Assembly (NCBI RefSeq): GCF_018326285.1
Contig: NZ_AP023362.1
Coordinates: 5,456,001 to 5,520,000 of the forward strand
Direction of reading: 5' to 3'
Length of the DNA: 64,000 nt
Origin: Mycolicibacterium sp. TY81
GTDB taxonomy: Bacteria; Actinomycetota; Actinomycetes; Mycobacteriales; Mycobacteriaceae
A model generated the notes under the pieces. The model had not been told where the DNA came from. It did not search any database and was given only the letters and a program-made list of their open reading frames with translations. The position numbers and the translations under genes were made by a program. Shown here in pieces: positions 1 to 8,969 of this stretch (the first letter of the stretch is position 1; the number at the start of each line of letters is the position of its first letter).

Positions 1-396
1 CTGGAACCAGATGTTCTGCACCTGGCCGCGCGCGACCCACTGCGCGACGGCGCCGGCGGGACGCGCGGACACCTGCGGCGGACCACTGGGCGCCGGGAAA
101 CACTGCCCGGGGTCCTTGGTGGCGGCCAGTTCGGCATAGAACCGCAGGGCGTCGGGGTCGTCGCCGGCCCGGTTGCGCACCGCCGACGCTGCCATCCGCG
201 GAACCATGCCGGCGCCGATCACCGAGGCCAGCGCCGTACGAAGGCCCAGGTCAGCCACGGCCGAGGAGTCGACGATCAGCTTCTGTTGCCACGTCAGGTC
301 GGACCGGCGCGGCAGTCCGCGGGCGGTGGCATCCGCGCCCGGCACGTCGGGGACCGGGACGGGTGGGTTGAACGCATCGCCGTGCGGATTGTTCAC
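1..396 (-). CDS. Hypothetical protein, N-terminal fragment (runs off left edge)
   Basis: An open frame starts at GTG 396 and runs off the left edge, giving 132 residues. The beginning is proline- and glycine-rich, followed by a segment with LIVDSSAVADLGLRTALASV and a later WVARGQVQNIWFQ stretch. Codon use is typical of the neighbourhood. I do not recognise a catalytic motif in the visible part. A mycobacterial alpha/beta hydrolase is one possibility, but no nucleophile elbow is visible. It lies just upstream of, and in the same direction as, the amidohydrolase at 406-1305. Confidence 0.5.
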   Translation of the reverse strand, partial: MNNPHGDAFNPPVPVPDVPGADATARGLPRRSDLTWQQKLIVDSSAVADLGLRTALASVIGAGMVPRMAASAVRNRAGDDPDALRFYAELAATKDPGQCFPAPSGPPQVSARPAGAVAQWVARGQVQNIWFQ

Positions 397-405
397 GTTC
401 GGATG

Positions 406-1305
406 CTAACCCCGGTTCTCGGCGCCCGTCAGCCGATCTTCGAGATCGAACAGCCTGGCGGCGTTGTGGTACAGCACTTTTCGCAGCCAGTCGTCGTCCG
501 GGGCCACCTTGCTGAGCACCTCGAGGGACTCGCCGTACCGGTACGGGATGTTGGGGAAATCGCTGCCGAACAGGATGCGGTCACCGAGCGCAGCCAGCCG
601 GGGCAATTCGGCAGGCGGGAACGGCATGGACTCCTCGATGAACGGGGTGAACGCCATGGTGGTGTCCAGGTGCACGCCGTCGAATCGTTCGCAGAGGTCC
701 AGGAAGTCCGTGTATTCGGGCATGCCCAGGTGCGCGATGATGAGCTTCAGACCCGGATGCCGGTCCAGCACGGTGCGGATCTGGCCTGGGCCGGTGTGCG
801 CGCCGGGCGTCGGGCCGGAACCACAGTGGATGATCACCGGGACATCGGCCTCGTCGATGGCGCCCCACACGTCGTCGAGCAGCGGGTCGGCGGGGTGATA
901 GGCGCCGACCTGGACGTGCGCCTTGAAAACCTCGGTGCCGCCGGCGATGGCCTCGGCCACGTAGTCAGCTGCGCCGGGCTCCGGGAAGAACGTCGCCGTC
1001 GACAGACAGTCGGGGTTCTGCGCGGCGAACTGCGCGGCCCACTGGTTCAGCCAGGCGGCCATGTCGGGCTTGTGCGGATAGACCAGCGACGTGAACGCCA
1101 GCACCCCGAAACCACGCAGCGTCTCCAGCCGGTGCTGCTCCTCGGTGCGGTAGGTGATGGGCCAGGTGCGGCCCGTGAGCGGCCCGGCGCTGTCGAAGTA
1201 CTTCCACACCTTGTCCATCACGTTCTTGGGCATGAAATGGGTGTGCACGTCGATCAGGCCGGGAAGGGCCAGCGACTGCCAGAAGTCGCGTACTGAATCG
1301 TCCAT
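406..1305 (-). CDS. Amidohydrolase family protein (metal-dependent TIM-barrel hydrolase)
   Basis: The start is placed at ATG 1305 ([10 protein letters not shown]), since the upstream extension runs into the divergent tam gene. The 299-residue product has the amidohydrolase-2 signature: IDVHTHFMP near residue 20, an internal IIHCGSGP, an IIAHLGMPE strand and a C-terminal [12 protein letters not shown] segment that supplies the metal-binding Asp. These match TIM-barrel hydrolases and decarboxylases of the ACMSD-like group. The substrate cannot be told from sequence. It is divergent from tam with about 50 bp between starts. Confidence 0.85.
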   Translation of the reverse strand: MDDSVRDFWQSLALPGLIDVHTHFMPKNVMDKVWKYFDSAGPLTGRTWPITYRTEEQHRLETLRGFGVLAFTSLVYPHKPDMAAWLNQWAAQFAAQNPDCLSTATFFPEPGAADYVAEAIAGGTEVFKAHVQVGAYHPADPLLDDVWGAIDEADVPVIIHCGSGPTPGAHTGPGQIRTVLDRHPGLKLIIAHLGMPEYTDFLDLCERFDGVHLDTTMAFTPFIEESMPFPPAELPRLAALGDRILFGSDFPNIPYRYGESLEVLSKVAPDDDWLRKVLYHNAARLFDLEDRLTGAENRG

Positions 1306-1356
1306 CACCCAACAGAATGGCAGGCGCGCGCCAGGACCCGGCGGCAGGATGGGGAT

Positions 1357-2118
1357 GTGTGGAATCCAGACACCTACCTCGCCTTCGCTGACCACCGCGG
1401 CCGGCCCTTCTACGACCTGCTCGCGCGCGTCGGTGCCCAGGCACCCCGGCGCGTGGCGGACGTGGGCTGCGGCCCCGGGAATCTGACTGCCACGCTGTCG
1501 GAGCGCTGGCCCGGCGCGGTGATCGAAGCGGTGGACAACTCACCGGAGATGGTCGAGGCGGCCCGGGCACGCGGCGTCGACGCCCGGGTGGTGGCGGCCG
1601 CCGACTGGGCGCCCGCGGCCGACACCGATGTGATGGTGAGTAACGCTGTGCTGCAATGGGTTCCGGAGCACCGCGACCTGTTGCGGCGGTGGGCCGCCGA
1701 ACTGCCGAAGGGTGCCTGGCTGGCCTTTCAGGTGCCCGGCAACTTCGACTCGCCGTCACATCGGGCGGTGCGGGAGGTCGCCCGGTATCCGGAGTTCGCC
1801 GAGGCGCTGGCCGACATCCGGTTCCGCGAGACGAACGTGGTCGACGACCCGGCGGGCTATGCCGCGCTGCTGACCGCCGCGGGGTGCACCGTCGACGCCT
1901 GGGAGACCACGTATCTGCACCAGTTGACCGGAGAAACCCCGGTGCTGGACTGGATCACCGGTACCGCGTTGACGGACGTCCGCTCCCGGCTCACCGACGA
2001 CGCCTGGGAGCGGTACCGCCAGGCGATCATCCCGCTGCTGGCGCAGGCCTATCCACCCCAGCCCGACGGGACGACGTTCTTCCCGTTCCGCCGGATTTTC
2101 GTGGTCGCCCAGACGTGA
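1357..2118 (+). CDS. tam: Trans-aconitate 2-methyltransferase
   Basis: This 253-residue class I SAM-dependent methyltransferase starts at GTG 1357. The N-terminal [20 protein letters not shown] is the hallmark of Tam, followed by the SAM-binding motif [12 protein letters not shown] near residues 30-41 and an acidic [10 protein letters not shown] loop. Tam methylates trans-aconitate, a toxic by-product of the TCA cycle, in the cytosol. In M. tuberculosis tam (Rv0294) also lies beside the stf0-like sulfotransferase and sulfatase genes, so the neighbourhood supports the call. Confidence 0.9.
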   Translation: MWNPDTYLAFADHRGRPFYDLLARVGAQAPRRVADVGCGPGNLTATLSERWPGAVIEAVDNSPEMVEAARARGVDARVVAAADWAPAADTDVMVSNAVLQWVPEHRDLLRRWAAELPKGAWLAFQVPGNFDSPSHRAVREVARYPEFAEALADIRFRETNVVDDPAGYAALLTAAGCTVDAWETTYLHQLTGETPVLDWITGTALTDVRSRLTDDAWERYRQAIIPLLAQAYPPQPDGTTFFPFRRIFVVAQT

Positions 2119-2119
2119 A

Positions 2120-2326
2120 TCAGTGGAGCTGCTGGTACTGGTGCTGAATCGGGGTCCCGGGCTGGGGCGCGCTGTTCTGGTGCGCGACGATCTGGTGCAC
2201 TGCGCTCGAGCCGGTGTTCGGTGCGGCATGGGCGGACGTCGCCAGGCCGATCGCGATCAGTCCGGGCGCGACGGTCAGGCCGACGACGATGATGAAGTAG
2301 CTGACCCAGCGGGTGACGATGCTCAT
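2120..2326 (-). CDS. Small secreted peptide
   Basis: This 68-residue gene starts at ATG 2326 with a good AGGAG ribosome-binding site about 8 bases upstream. The product has a signal peptide (hydrophobic FIIVVGLTVAPGLIAIGLAT) ending at SAHAA, so the mature peptide is only about 33 residues, rich in His, Gln and Ser, ending HQYQQLH. No family is recognised. It is convergent with tam, whose stop is 2 bp away, and a large hairpin separates it from cysNC. Confidence 0.65.
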   Translation of the reverse strand: MSIVTRWVSYFIIVVGLTVAPGLIAIGLATSAHAAPNTGSSAVHQIVAHQNSAPQPGTPIQHQYQQLH

Positions 2327-2479
2327 CTGAATTCTCCTGCTGCTGTGGGCTTTTGATGTCGGGTCCGGAGTGATCCGGTGTTGACTCAAGAGTCCCGCAG
2401 CAGGCCCGCGGTGTCTGTCCACCAGCCGGGCCCTCAACAGGATGAATTCACTGTCCCCCGATCGGGGGACACCGCCACG

Positions 2480-2532
2480 GGGATTTGTGCACGATTTTCC
2501 GCGCCGACCGCGGAAAAACGTGCACAAATCCC
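2480..2532. terminator. Long two-part hairpin downstream of cysNC
   Basis: Positions 2480-2493 (GGGATTTGTGCACG) pair perfectly with 2519-2532, and an inner stem TTTTCCGCG (2495-2503) pairs with 2509-2517. The structure lies 4 bp beyond the cysNC stop, so it probably terminates the stf0-cysD-cysNC operon. No U-tract follows, which is common in mycobacteria. It could also be a repeated palindromic element, since the symmetry works on both strands. Confidence 0.65.
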
Positions 2533-2535
2533 TGG

Positions 2536-4395
2536 TCAGCGGAGGGTGTTGAGAGCGCCCAGCACCTGGGCCACCAGGGTGTCGATGTCGGCGCCGGTGG
2601 TGTCGACCACGAGATCCGGGTTCTCCGGCGGCTCGTACGGGGCGTCCACGCCGGTCAGACCGCGCAGCTCACCGGCCTTGGCCCGGGCGTACAGGCCCTT
2701 GGGGTCGCGGCGCTCGCACTCGGTTCGCGGGGTGGACACGTAGACCTCGATGAACGGCAGCTTGGCGACGCTGCTCAGCTCGCGCGCGGTGTCGCGGTCC
2801 GACTTGAGCGGCGACACCAGCGAGGCCAGTGCCACCACACCCGAGTCCGCCAGGAGCCGGGCCAGATGCCCCACCCGGCGGATGTTCTCGGCGCGGTCGC
2901 CCGCGGAGAACCCGAGGTCGTCGGACAGTCCGTGCCGGATGTTGTCGCCGTCGAGCAGGTAGGCCACCTGCCCGGACTCCACCAGCGCCCGCTCGACCGC
3001 GACGGCCAGCGTCGACTTCCCCGATGCCGGCAGCCCGGTGAACCAGATGGTCGCGCCCCGCTGCCCGGTCCGGGCCCACCGGTAGGACCGGTCCAATGAC
3101 GAATGGTGCCAACGGATGTCGCTGCGTGAGTGGGTACCGAGCTTCACCTCGCGCGGCTCGGTGATGGTGCCGGCGCCGACGGTGTCGTTGGACGTCTCGT
3201 CGATCAGGATGAAGGCGCCGCTCTCCCGGTTGTCGCGGTACGGGTCGGCGATGACGGTCGAGCTGGTGCGCAGTGTGACGGCGCCGATGTCGTTGAGTAC
3301 CAACTCGACCGGCTGATCGATGTCGTCCAGCGTCTCGGGATCGAGCCGCGTGTGCAGCGCCTGCACCGTGGCGCGGACGGTGCGGGTGCCCTGCTTGAGT
3401 GCCAGGCGGTCACCGGCCCGCAGCGGGGTCTCGGCGAACCAGCACACCGTGGCGTCGAGCTCGCGGGCCAGCACCGGAATCGATGCGTTCTCGGCGCTGC
3501 TGACCAGCACGTCACCGCGGCCGACGTCGATGTCGTCGGCCAGCTCGATCGAAACCGACAGTGGGGCAACGGCTGTGGTGCGGTCGTCATCGAGGGTGTC
3601 CACGGCGGTGACGGTCGAGCTGGTGCCCGCAGGCAGGCTCAGCACGGTGTCGCCGACCTGCAGGGTGCCGGCGGTCAGCCGGCCGGTGTAGCGGCGCCGC
3701 TGTTCTGCGGTGGGGCGGGACACCCACTGGATGGGCAACCGCAGCTTGGCCGGTTCGGCCTGTGGCGCACCGAGTTCGATGCCCTCCAGGTATTCCAGCA
3801 GAGTCGGCCCCTCGTACCACGGCGTGTTCTCGGACCGGTGCACGACGTTGTCGCCGAGCTTGGCCGCCAGCGGGATCACCGTCAGGTCGACGGCACCGAG
3901 CCGGGCCGCGACCTGGCCGAGCTCGTCGTGCACCGCATCGAACCGGGCCTGGTCGAAGTCGACGAGATCGATCTTGTTGACCGCAGCCGCGAAGTGCTTG
4001 ATCCCCAACAGCTTTGCGATCCGGGCGTGGCGCAGCGTCTGCCGCAGCACGCCGGCGCGGGCATCGACCAGCAGGATGGCCACGTGCGCGTTGGAGGCGC
4101 CGGTGAACATGTTGCGGGTGTAGCGCTCATGCCCCGGGGTGTCGGCCAGGATGTAGCTGCGGGCCTCGGTGGAGAAGAAGCGGTAGGCCACGTCGATGGT
4201 GATGCCCTGTTCGCGCTCGGCGCGCAGGCCGTCGGACAGCGCCGCCAGGTCGGCCACCCCGTCGTCGTCGGTGACGGCGTCGAGGTGGTCCAGGGGCAGG
4301 CTGTCGGTGTCGTGCAGCAGCCGGCCGATCAGGGTGCTCTTGCCGTCGTCGACCGAGCCCGCGGTGGCAATGCGCAGAAGTTGCCTGGTGCTCAT
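2536..4395 (-). CDS. cysNC: Sulfate adenylyltransferase subunit 1 / adenylylsulfate kinase, bifunctional
   Basis: This 619-residue fusion makes APS and then PAPS. The N-terminal GTPase half has the P-loop GSVDDGKST (residues 13-21), the switch motif DTPGHE near residue 85 and the base-recognition motif NKIDL. The C-terminal APS kinase half has a second P-loop, GLPASGKST, near residue 455. CysN acts with CysD, encoded immediately upstream with a 1-bp overlap. PAPS made here is the sulfate donor for the sulfotransferase in the same operon, besides feeding sulfate reduction. Confidence 0.97.
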   Translation of the reverse strand: MSTRQLLRIATAGSVDDGKSTLIGRLLHDTDSLPLDHLDAVTDDDGVADLAALSDGLRAEREQGITIDVAYRFFSTEARSYILADTPGHERYTRNMFTGASNAHVAILLVDARAGVLRQTLRHARIAKLLGIKHFAAAVNKIDLVDFDQARFDAVHDELGQVAARLGAVDLTVIPLAAKLGDNVVHRSENTPWYEGPTLLEYLEGIELGAPQAEPAKLRLPIQWVSRPTAEQRRRYTGRLTAGTLQVGDTVLSLPAGTSSTVTAVDTLDDDRTTAVAPLSVSIELADDIDVGRGDVLVSSAENASIPVLARELDATVCWFAETPLRAGDRLALKQGTRTVRATVQALHTRLDPETLDDIDQPVELVLNDIGAVTLRTSSTVIADPYRDNRESGAFILIDETSNDTVGAGTITEPREVKLGTHSRSDIRWHHSSLDRSYRWARTGQRGATIWFTGLPASGKSTLAVAVERALVESGQVAYLLDGDNIRHGLSDDLGFSAGDRAENIRRVGHLARLLADSGVVALASLVSPLKSDRDTARELSSVAKLPFIEVYVSTPRTECERRDPKGLYARAKAGELRGLTGVDAPYEPPENPDLVVDTTGADIDTLVAQVLGALNTLR

Positions 4396-5306
4396 CAGAA
4401 GTAGCCCTCTCGCTTACGGTCTTCCATCGCCGCCACCGACGTGCGGTCGTCGGCCCGGGTCTCGCCGCGTTCCGACACGGTGGCAGCGGAGATCTCGGTG
4501 ATCACGCTCGCGATGTCGACGGCTTTCGACCGCACCGCACCGGTGATGGTGAGGTCGCCGACGGTGCGGTAGCGCACCCACTCGACTGCCGCCGATTCGC
4601 CGGGACCGGGTTGGGTGTACTCCGACACGGCGAGCAGGATGCCGTCGCGCTCGAACACCTCCCGTTCGTGCGCGAAGTAGATCGACGGCAGCTCAAGGTT
4701 TTCCAGCTCGATGTAGCGCCAGATGTCGAGCTCGGTCCAGTTGGACAGCGGGAACACCCGAACCTGCTCGCCCTTGCGGATGCGGCCGTTGTACAGCGAC
4801 CAGGGCTCGGGCCGCTGGGCCCGCGGGTCCCACTGGCCGAACTCGTCGCGGAAGCTCAGGATGCGTTCCTTGGCGCGGGCGCGCTCCTCGTCGCGGCGGG
4901 CACCGCCGAACGCGGCGTCGAAGCCGCCGGCCTCCAGCGCATCCAGCAGCGTGCGGGTCTGCTGCCGGTTGCGCGAGGCCCCCGGTCCCGGATCGGCCAC
5001 CCGGCCGGTGTCGATGCTCTCCTGCACCGACCCGACGATCAGCTTGTGCCCCTGGCCCGTCGTGCGGCGATCCCGGAAGTCGATGACCTCGGGGAAGTTG
5101 TGGCCGGTGTCGACGTGCAGCACCGGGAATGGCAGCGGACCGGGCCGAAATGCCTTCTCCGCCAGGCGAAGCAGGACGATGGAGTCCTTGCCCGCGGAGA
5201 ACAGCAGCACCGGGCGCTCGAGCTCGGCCACGACCTCGCGGATGATGTGCACGGCCTCGGCTTCGAGCAGCCGGAGTTCGTCGACCTGGGTATCTGTGGT
5301 GCTCAT
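4395..5306 (-). CDS. cysD: Sulfate adenylyltransferase subunit 2
   Basis: The start is ATG 5306 ([12 protein letters not shown]), overlapping the upstream sulfotransferase stop by 4 bp and giving the usual length of about 303 residues. The PP-loop SAGKDS lies near residue 37, followed by [11 protein letters not shown], typical of the adenylyl-transfer subunit. CysD forms the adenylating complex with CysN. The stop overlaps the cysNC start by 1 bp, so translation of the three genes is probably coupled. Confidence 0.97.
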   Translation of the reverse strand: MSTTDTQVDELRLLEAEAVHIIREVVAELERPVLLFSAGKDSIVLLRLAEKAFRPGPLPFPVLHVDTGHNFPEVIDFRDRRTTGQGHKLIVGSVQESIDTGRVADPGPGASRNRQQTRTLLDALEAGGFDAAFGGARRDEERARAKERILSFRDEFGQWDPRAQRPEPWSLYNGRIRKGEQVRVFPLSNWTELDIWRYIELENLELPSIYFAHEREVFERDGILLAVSEYTQPGPGESAAVEWVRYRTVGDLTITGAVRSKAVDIASVITEISAATVSERGETRADDRTSVAAMEDRKREGYF

Positions 5307-6103
5307 ACCGGCAGCCCCTCCTTTTCGGCTTCGGCGCGGTAGCGCTCCACCCATTCGTCAGAACGCTGATCGGCCTGACGTTCCAGCACCGGTTTCGGTG
5401 CGAGCCTGCGGTCCTGACCGAGCGCCTCCAGCACATCGCCGACGACCTCGGTCAGGTTGCGCCACAACACCGGATACGGCACTTCGATCCGGTTGACGTT
5501 CTCCTCGGCGAACCAGTTCTGCCAGCCCTCTTCCTGGGCCCGCAGCATCTTCACGACGTGGGCGATGGCGCCGGCGTGGTACTCCGCGCGAGCGTCGCGC
5601 ACCGGGTCCGGGCGGCCCCGCCACACCCGCGTCTGCACCGCGCGCCAGAACGAAACCGCCTGGGACACCACGTCGGGCCGGTGGATGTGGATGAGCACCG
5701 GGTCCGAGCCGATGACGTCGCGGATGGCCGCCAGCAGCCCGTCACCGGAACGGTCCGGCAGGTCCTTGGCTCGTCGTTGCAGCTGCGCGGTCTGGTTCCA
5801 CATGAGCTTGCCGCCCCAGATCCCGTTGGGTGTGCGGCCGGCGGTCTGGATGTAGTCGCGCCAGATGGTCGCCGGCGCCAGTTCGGGCCTGCCGTCGATC
5901 AGCGGGTCGAGGAGCCGCAGGATCGATTCGTCCTCGGTGTCGGCGAACCACTCGCGCGGCTGCGGCGACATGCTGCTGTGTGGCAGGTACTGGAAGAACT
6001 CCTGCGGTTCGCCGGCCACCCCGGTGGCGCGCAGCGACTCGACCAGAAGCGTGCTGCCGCTGCGCTGTGATGCGAGGACCAGATAGGCCGTCGGTGCTGT
6101 CAT
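5303..6103 (-). CDS. stf0: Stf0-type trehalose 2-sulfotransferase
   Basis: This 266-residue sulfotransferase starts at ATG 6103. [14 protein letters not shown] (residues 10-23) is the 5'-phosphosulfate loop of Stf0, and [10 protein letters not shown] and the later [13 protein letters not shown] segments fit the family. Stf0 sulfates trehalose at C2, the first step toward sulfolipid-type glycolipids, using PAPS. The overlapping cysD-cysNC genes make the cofactor, which is strong functional context. In M. tuberculosis the Rv0294-Rv0296c neighbourhood is similar. Confidence 0.92.
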   Translation of the reverse strand: MTAPTAYLVLASQRSGSTLLVESLRATGVAGEPQEFFQYLPHSSMSPQPREWFADTEDESILRLLDPLIDGRPELAPATIWRDYIQTAGRTPNGIWGGKLMWNQTAQLQRRAKDLPDRSGDGLLAAIRDVIGSDPVLIHIHRPDVVSQAVSFWRAVQTRVWRGRPDPVRDARAEYHAGAIAHVVKMLRAQEEGWQNWFAEENVNRIEVPYPVLWRNLTEVVGDVLEALGQDRRLAPKPVLERQADQRSDEWVERYRAEAEKEGLPV

Positions 6104-6165
6104 GGCGCAAGAGCCTAGCCTGCACCGAAATCCCTTGCAGAAGGGGATTTTTCGCACACTGAGTA

Positions 6166-7538
6166 TTAGTCTTGCGACGTCGAATCCGCGTTGATTCCGC
6201 GGTCGGAGGCCGCCGCCGAGCGGCTCCGCGCGGGGCGCCCGTGGATGCTCAGATACGTCCCGGTGTAGCGGTCCGAGATCTGTGTCCCGGTGAAATCCGA
6301 GGGTATGACATCGCCCGTCTGCTGTCGCCACGTGTTGAGCTTGAGGGCCAATTGCGCTGCCACCGCGTGATATTCGGGCTGCACGTCGAGGAGCAGATTG
6401 TGCCGCTCGGTGGGGTCGGCGTGCAGGTCGTACAGTTCGCGGGCGGGGCGCGGGTCGCCGATGGCCGACTGCACCGCGCGGCCCGGCGGACTGTCGGCGA
6501 TGTCCCACGGCAGGTCCAGCAACGGGCGCGAGGCATAGTTCTCGATGTAACTGAAGTCTTTTGTTCGCACTGCGCGAATGGGGTCGAACGAGTCGTGATA
6601 GGTCTTGGCGGTGTAGACCTCCTCGCGCACCACGGGCTGAGTCCCGGCCCCGGTCAGCGCCTCCGCATGCGACAGCCCCTCGACGGCGGCCGGAACGGGT
6701 ACCCCGAGCAGGTCCAGCAGCGTCGGCAGCAGATCCACCCCGCTGAACAGTTCGTCGTAAACCCGTGGCTCGATGCCGGTATCGCGCGGTGGCCGCACGA
6801 TCACGGCGATGCCGGTCCCGGCGTCGTACAGCGTCGACTTGGCCCGCGGCAGCGCCGGACCGTGATCGGTGAGGAACACCACCCACGTGTTGCGATCCAG
6901 CCGCCGGCCTCGAGTGCGTCGAGCAGCTGCCCCACCGCCGCGTCGGCGACGGCGATGGACCCGTAGAACTCCGCCAGGTCGTCCCGCACACTGTCGGTGT
7001 CGGGCAGGTAGTCCGGGACGCTGACGGTGTCGCTGGCCGCGGGTTCGTAGCGTTCCCGCGGGTACGGCCGGTGCGTCTCGAAGAACCCGGTGGTGAGCAG
7101 GAACGGCTTCTGTGGTGGTTCCTCGAGCCATTGCACCGCCCGTTCGACGACGTACTCGCAGAACGAGTTCGACACGTCGAACTCGTCGAACCCCAGCCGG
7201 GACGGGAACGACGTCTCGTGTTGCATTCCGAACAGTGCTGTGTGCCAACCGGATTCGGACAGCAGTTGGGGTAGCGTCTGGACGCCCGCGTAGTACTCCC
7301 ACCCGTGGTGCGCGAGCCCGACGAGCCCGTTGCTCTGCGGGTAGCGCCCGGTGAAGATCGAACCGCGCGACGGTGAACACAGCGGGGCGGTGGCGTGGGC
7401 CCGGGTGAAGCGGATGCCTTCGGCGGCCAGTTGGTCCAGCCGCGGGCTGCTGACGTCGTGGTGACCGTACGCCCCGAGGTAGCGCCCGAGGTCGTGCCAG
7501 TGCACGAACAGCACGTTCTGGCCCGGCGTGTGGGGCAT
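6166..7538 (-). pseudogene. Sulfatase, frameshifted near 6900
   Basis: The N-terminal part runs from ATG 7538 and has the sulfatase signature CSPSRG (Cys54), the site converted to formylglycine, then [10 protein letters not shown]. The reading continues to LLDALEAGG and then loses homology. The next frame picks up [14 protein letters not shown] and continues as normal sulfatase sequence to 6166. A single missing base around 6898-6905 explains this. Either the gene is dead in this strain or the assembly has an error. It would hydrolyse sulfate esters and sits directly upstream of the sulfotransferase operon, as in Rv0296c-Rv0295c. Confidence 0.85.
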
Positions 7539-7638
7539 GGGTCGGCTACCTCCTGGCGATCATGGTCACGAAATCAGCCATGAAACCGCGAATTGCTTTA
7601 CTGTTCAACGGTTTCGTGCGGCATGATTCGTGCCCGCC

Positions 7639-8358
7639 TCATCGCCACGCGAACACCGGCTGCTCCAGCTCGTCGACCGGGTCCGGCCGGCCTTCCAGCC
7701 CGAGCCAGCGCATCTGCAGCAGGACCGCGCCCGTGGGCGCGTGGATGAGGTCGTTGCCCAGCGGAATCTGGACCACCGGACGGTCGCTCTCGGGAATCGA
7801 GATGAACCGCGGCGAGTCCGGCCGCTGCAACTGGTGCAGCCCGACGCGGTACACGGCCAGCACCTCGTCGGGTGACGGCTGCGGGTCCAGCCGGCCGCCG
7901 CCCCACACCACCACGGGCGTGATGACGTATCCGGAGCGCGTCGCGTAGTCGTCGAGCAGCCCCAGCACGGATTCCTCCGCCAGCTTGATGCCGACCTCTT
8001 CGTGCAGCTCGCGCAGTGCGGCGTCCACGACCGTCTCGCCGGGATCGAGGCGCCCGCCGGGCAGCGCCCACTGCGCGGAATGCGAGTTCAGCCGGGACGT
8101 CCTGCGGCACAACAGGAACGCCGCGCCGCCGGCGACGTCGACCATGCGGCCGTCCAGATTCTGGTCGGGCAGCGGCCGGCCACCGATCCATTCGTCGACC
8201 GGGGCGGGGTCGATCCGGTCCTCACCGCGCTCGGAGTCCACCAGCACGATGGCCACCGCGGCGTGGCGCTTGGTGGGGTCGTCGACCACCCGCCGGCGGT
8301 GGCCGGCCAGGTGCGTCCCGATCTGCTCGCGCAGTGCGTCGTCGTACCGGATCGTCAT
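7639..8358 (-). CDS. NUDIX hydrolase (CoA pyrophosphatase-like)
   Basis: The start is ATG 8358 (MTIRYDDALREQ), giving 239 residues. A full Nudix box is present, beginning GGRLDPGETVVDAALRELHE and ending EVGI, with the expected Gly, Glu, Arg-Glu and Glu-Glu positions. The N-terminal arm and overall length are close to NUDT7/8-like CoA pyrophosphatases, but the substrate cannot be fixed from sequence. It is followed by the sulfatase start about 100 bp away; that gap shows a weak GAAACCG/CGGTTTC inverted repeat (7583-7617). Confidence 0.85.
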   Translation of the reverse strand: MTIRYDDALREQIGTHLAGHRRRVVDDPTKRHAAVAIVLVDSERGEDRIDPAPVDEWIGGRPLPDQNLDGRMVDVAGGAAFLLCRRTSRLNSHSAQWALPGGRLDPGETVVDAALRELHEEVGIKLAEESVLGLLDDYATRSGYVITPVVVWGGGRLDPQPSPDEVLAVYRVGLHQLQRPDSPRFISIPESDRPVVQIPLGNDLIHAPTGAVLLQMRWLGLEGRPDPVDELEQPVFAWR

Positions 8359-8384
8359 CGGCCCGACGCTACGCGCCGGCTGAT

Positions 8385-8870
8385 TCAGGTGGTGGGCGGC
8401 ATCCCACAGGCCAGGTACACGTATTTGTTGGGCACGTCGAATGTGAATGCCCGGGCCGGCAGCGCGGCCAGCAGGTCGGCGGGTAGCGGCGTCTTGTAGC
8501 GCAGCGACATCGAACCCTCGAAACTCGGGTCGACCGCGGAGAGATCGGGGGCGTCCAGCAGCAGACCGGACTCGTCCAGCTCGGCACGGACCATGGTGCC
8601 GGCGGGCGCGTCCCACAGGTGGTTGACGGTCTTGGCGCCCTTCTTCGGCACCGACGACAGCGTGCCGAGCAGCCGCTTCTCGGTGATCACCAATGCGCCC
8701 ACCAGGCTGCGGAGGGTGCTCTTGGCGACCTTGCCGGGGACGTGGCCGGAGAACCGGAACGTCACCGGGATGAACTCGGCCACGTGCAGCAGCCCCTCGG
8801 CCTGGAGCTGCTCACGGATGTCATCGGGCAGGTTGCCGATGCCGAGCAGCTTGCGCAGCAGTACAGCCAT
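8385..8870 (-). CDS. Conserved hypothetical protein, PH-like fold suspected
   Basis: This 161-residue protein has no signal peptide and no membrane segment. It starts MAVLLRKLLGIGNLPDDIREQL and is rich in short beta-strand-like segments such as FIPVTFRFSGHVPGKV and ALVITEKRLLGTL, which resemble pleckstrin-homology-like bacterial proteins. It ends 26 bp before the NUDIX gene start and may be co-transcribed with it. No catalytic residues are apparent and I assign no function. Confidence 0.6.
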   Translation of the reverse strand: MAVLLRKLLGIGNLPDDIREQLQAEGLLHVAEFIPVTFRFSGHVPGKVAKSTLRSLVGALVITEKRLLGTLSSVPKKGAKTVNHLWDAPAGTMVRAELDESGLLLDAPDLSAVDPSFEGSMSLRYKTPLPADLLAALPARAFTFDVPNKYVYLACGMPPTT

Positions 8871-8911
8871 GCCTTCAGCGTAGGCCCCGGGGGTGAATGC
8901 CCCACGAGAAA

Positions 8912-8951
8912 CGGCGCCGAGCGTGGACGTGTTGTCTCACACTCGGCGCCG
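8912..8951 (-). terminator. Strong hairpin after the NCS1 transporter
   Basis: CGGCGCCGAGCGTG (8912-8925) pairs with CACACTCGGCGCCG (8938-8951) with one mismatch and a 12-nt loop. It lies just past the transporter stop at 8970, reading leftward, and before the next gene at 8870. It lacks a U-tract, so it would be an L-shaped mycobacterial terminator. Confidence 0.7.
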
Positions 8952-8969
8952 CGTCGGTGGTGACGGCCG

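Noticed and set aside
3130..4404. Plus-strand frame of 424 residues opposite cysNC
   Set aside because: Shadow of cysNC; no recognisable domain, and cysNC is unambiguous.
6127..6151. Hairpin AAATCCCTT...AAGGGGATTT as a sulfate-responsive riboswitch for stf0
   Set aside because: A single short hairpin with a bulge; no conserved riboswitch core. At most a terminator between sulfatase and stf0.
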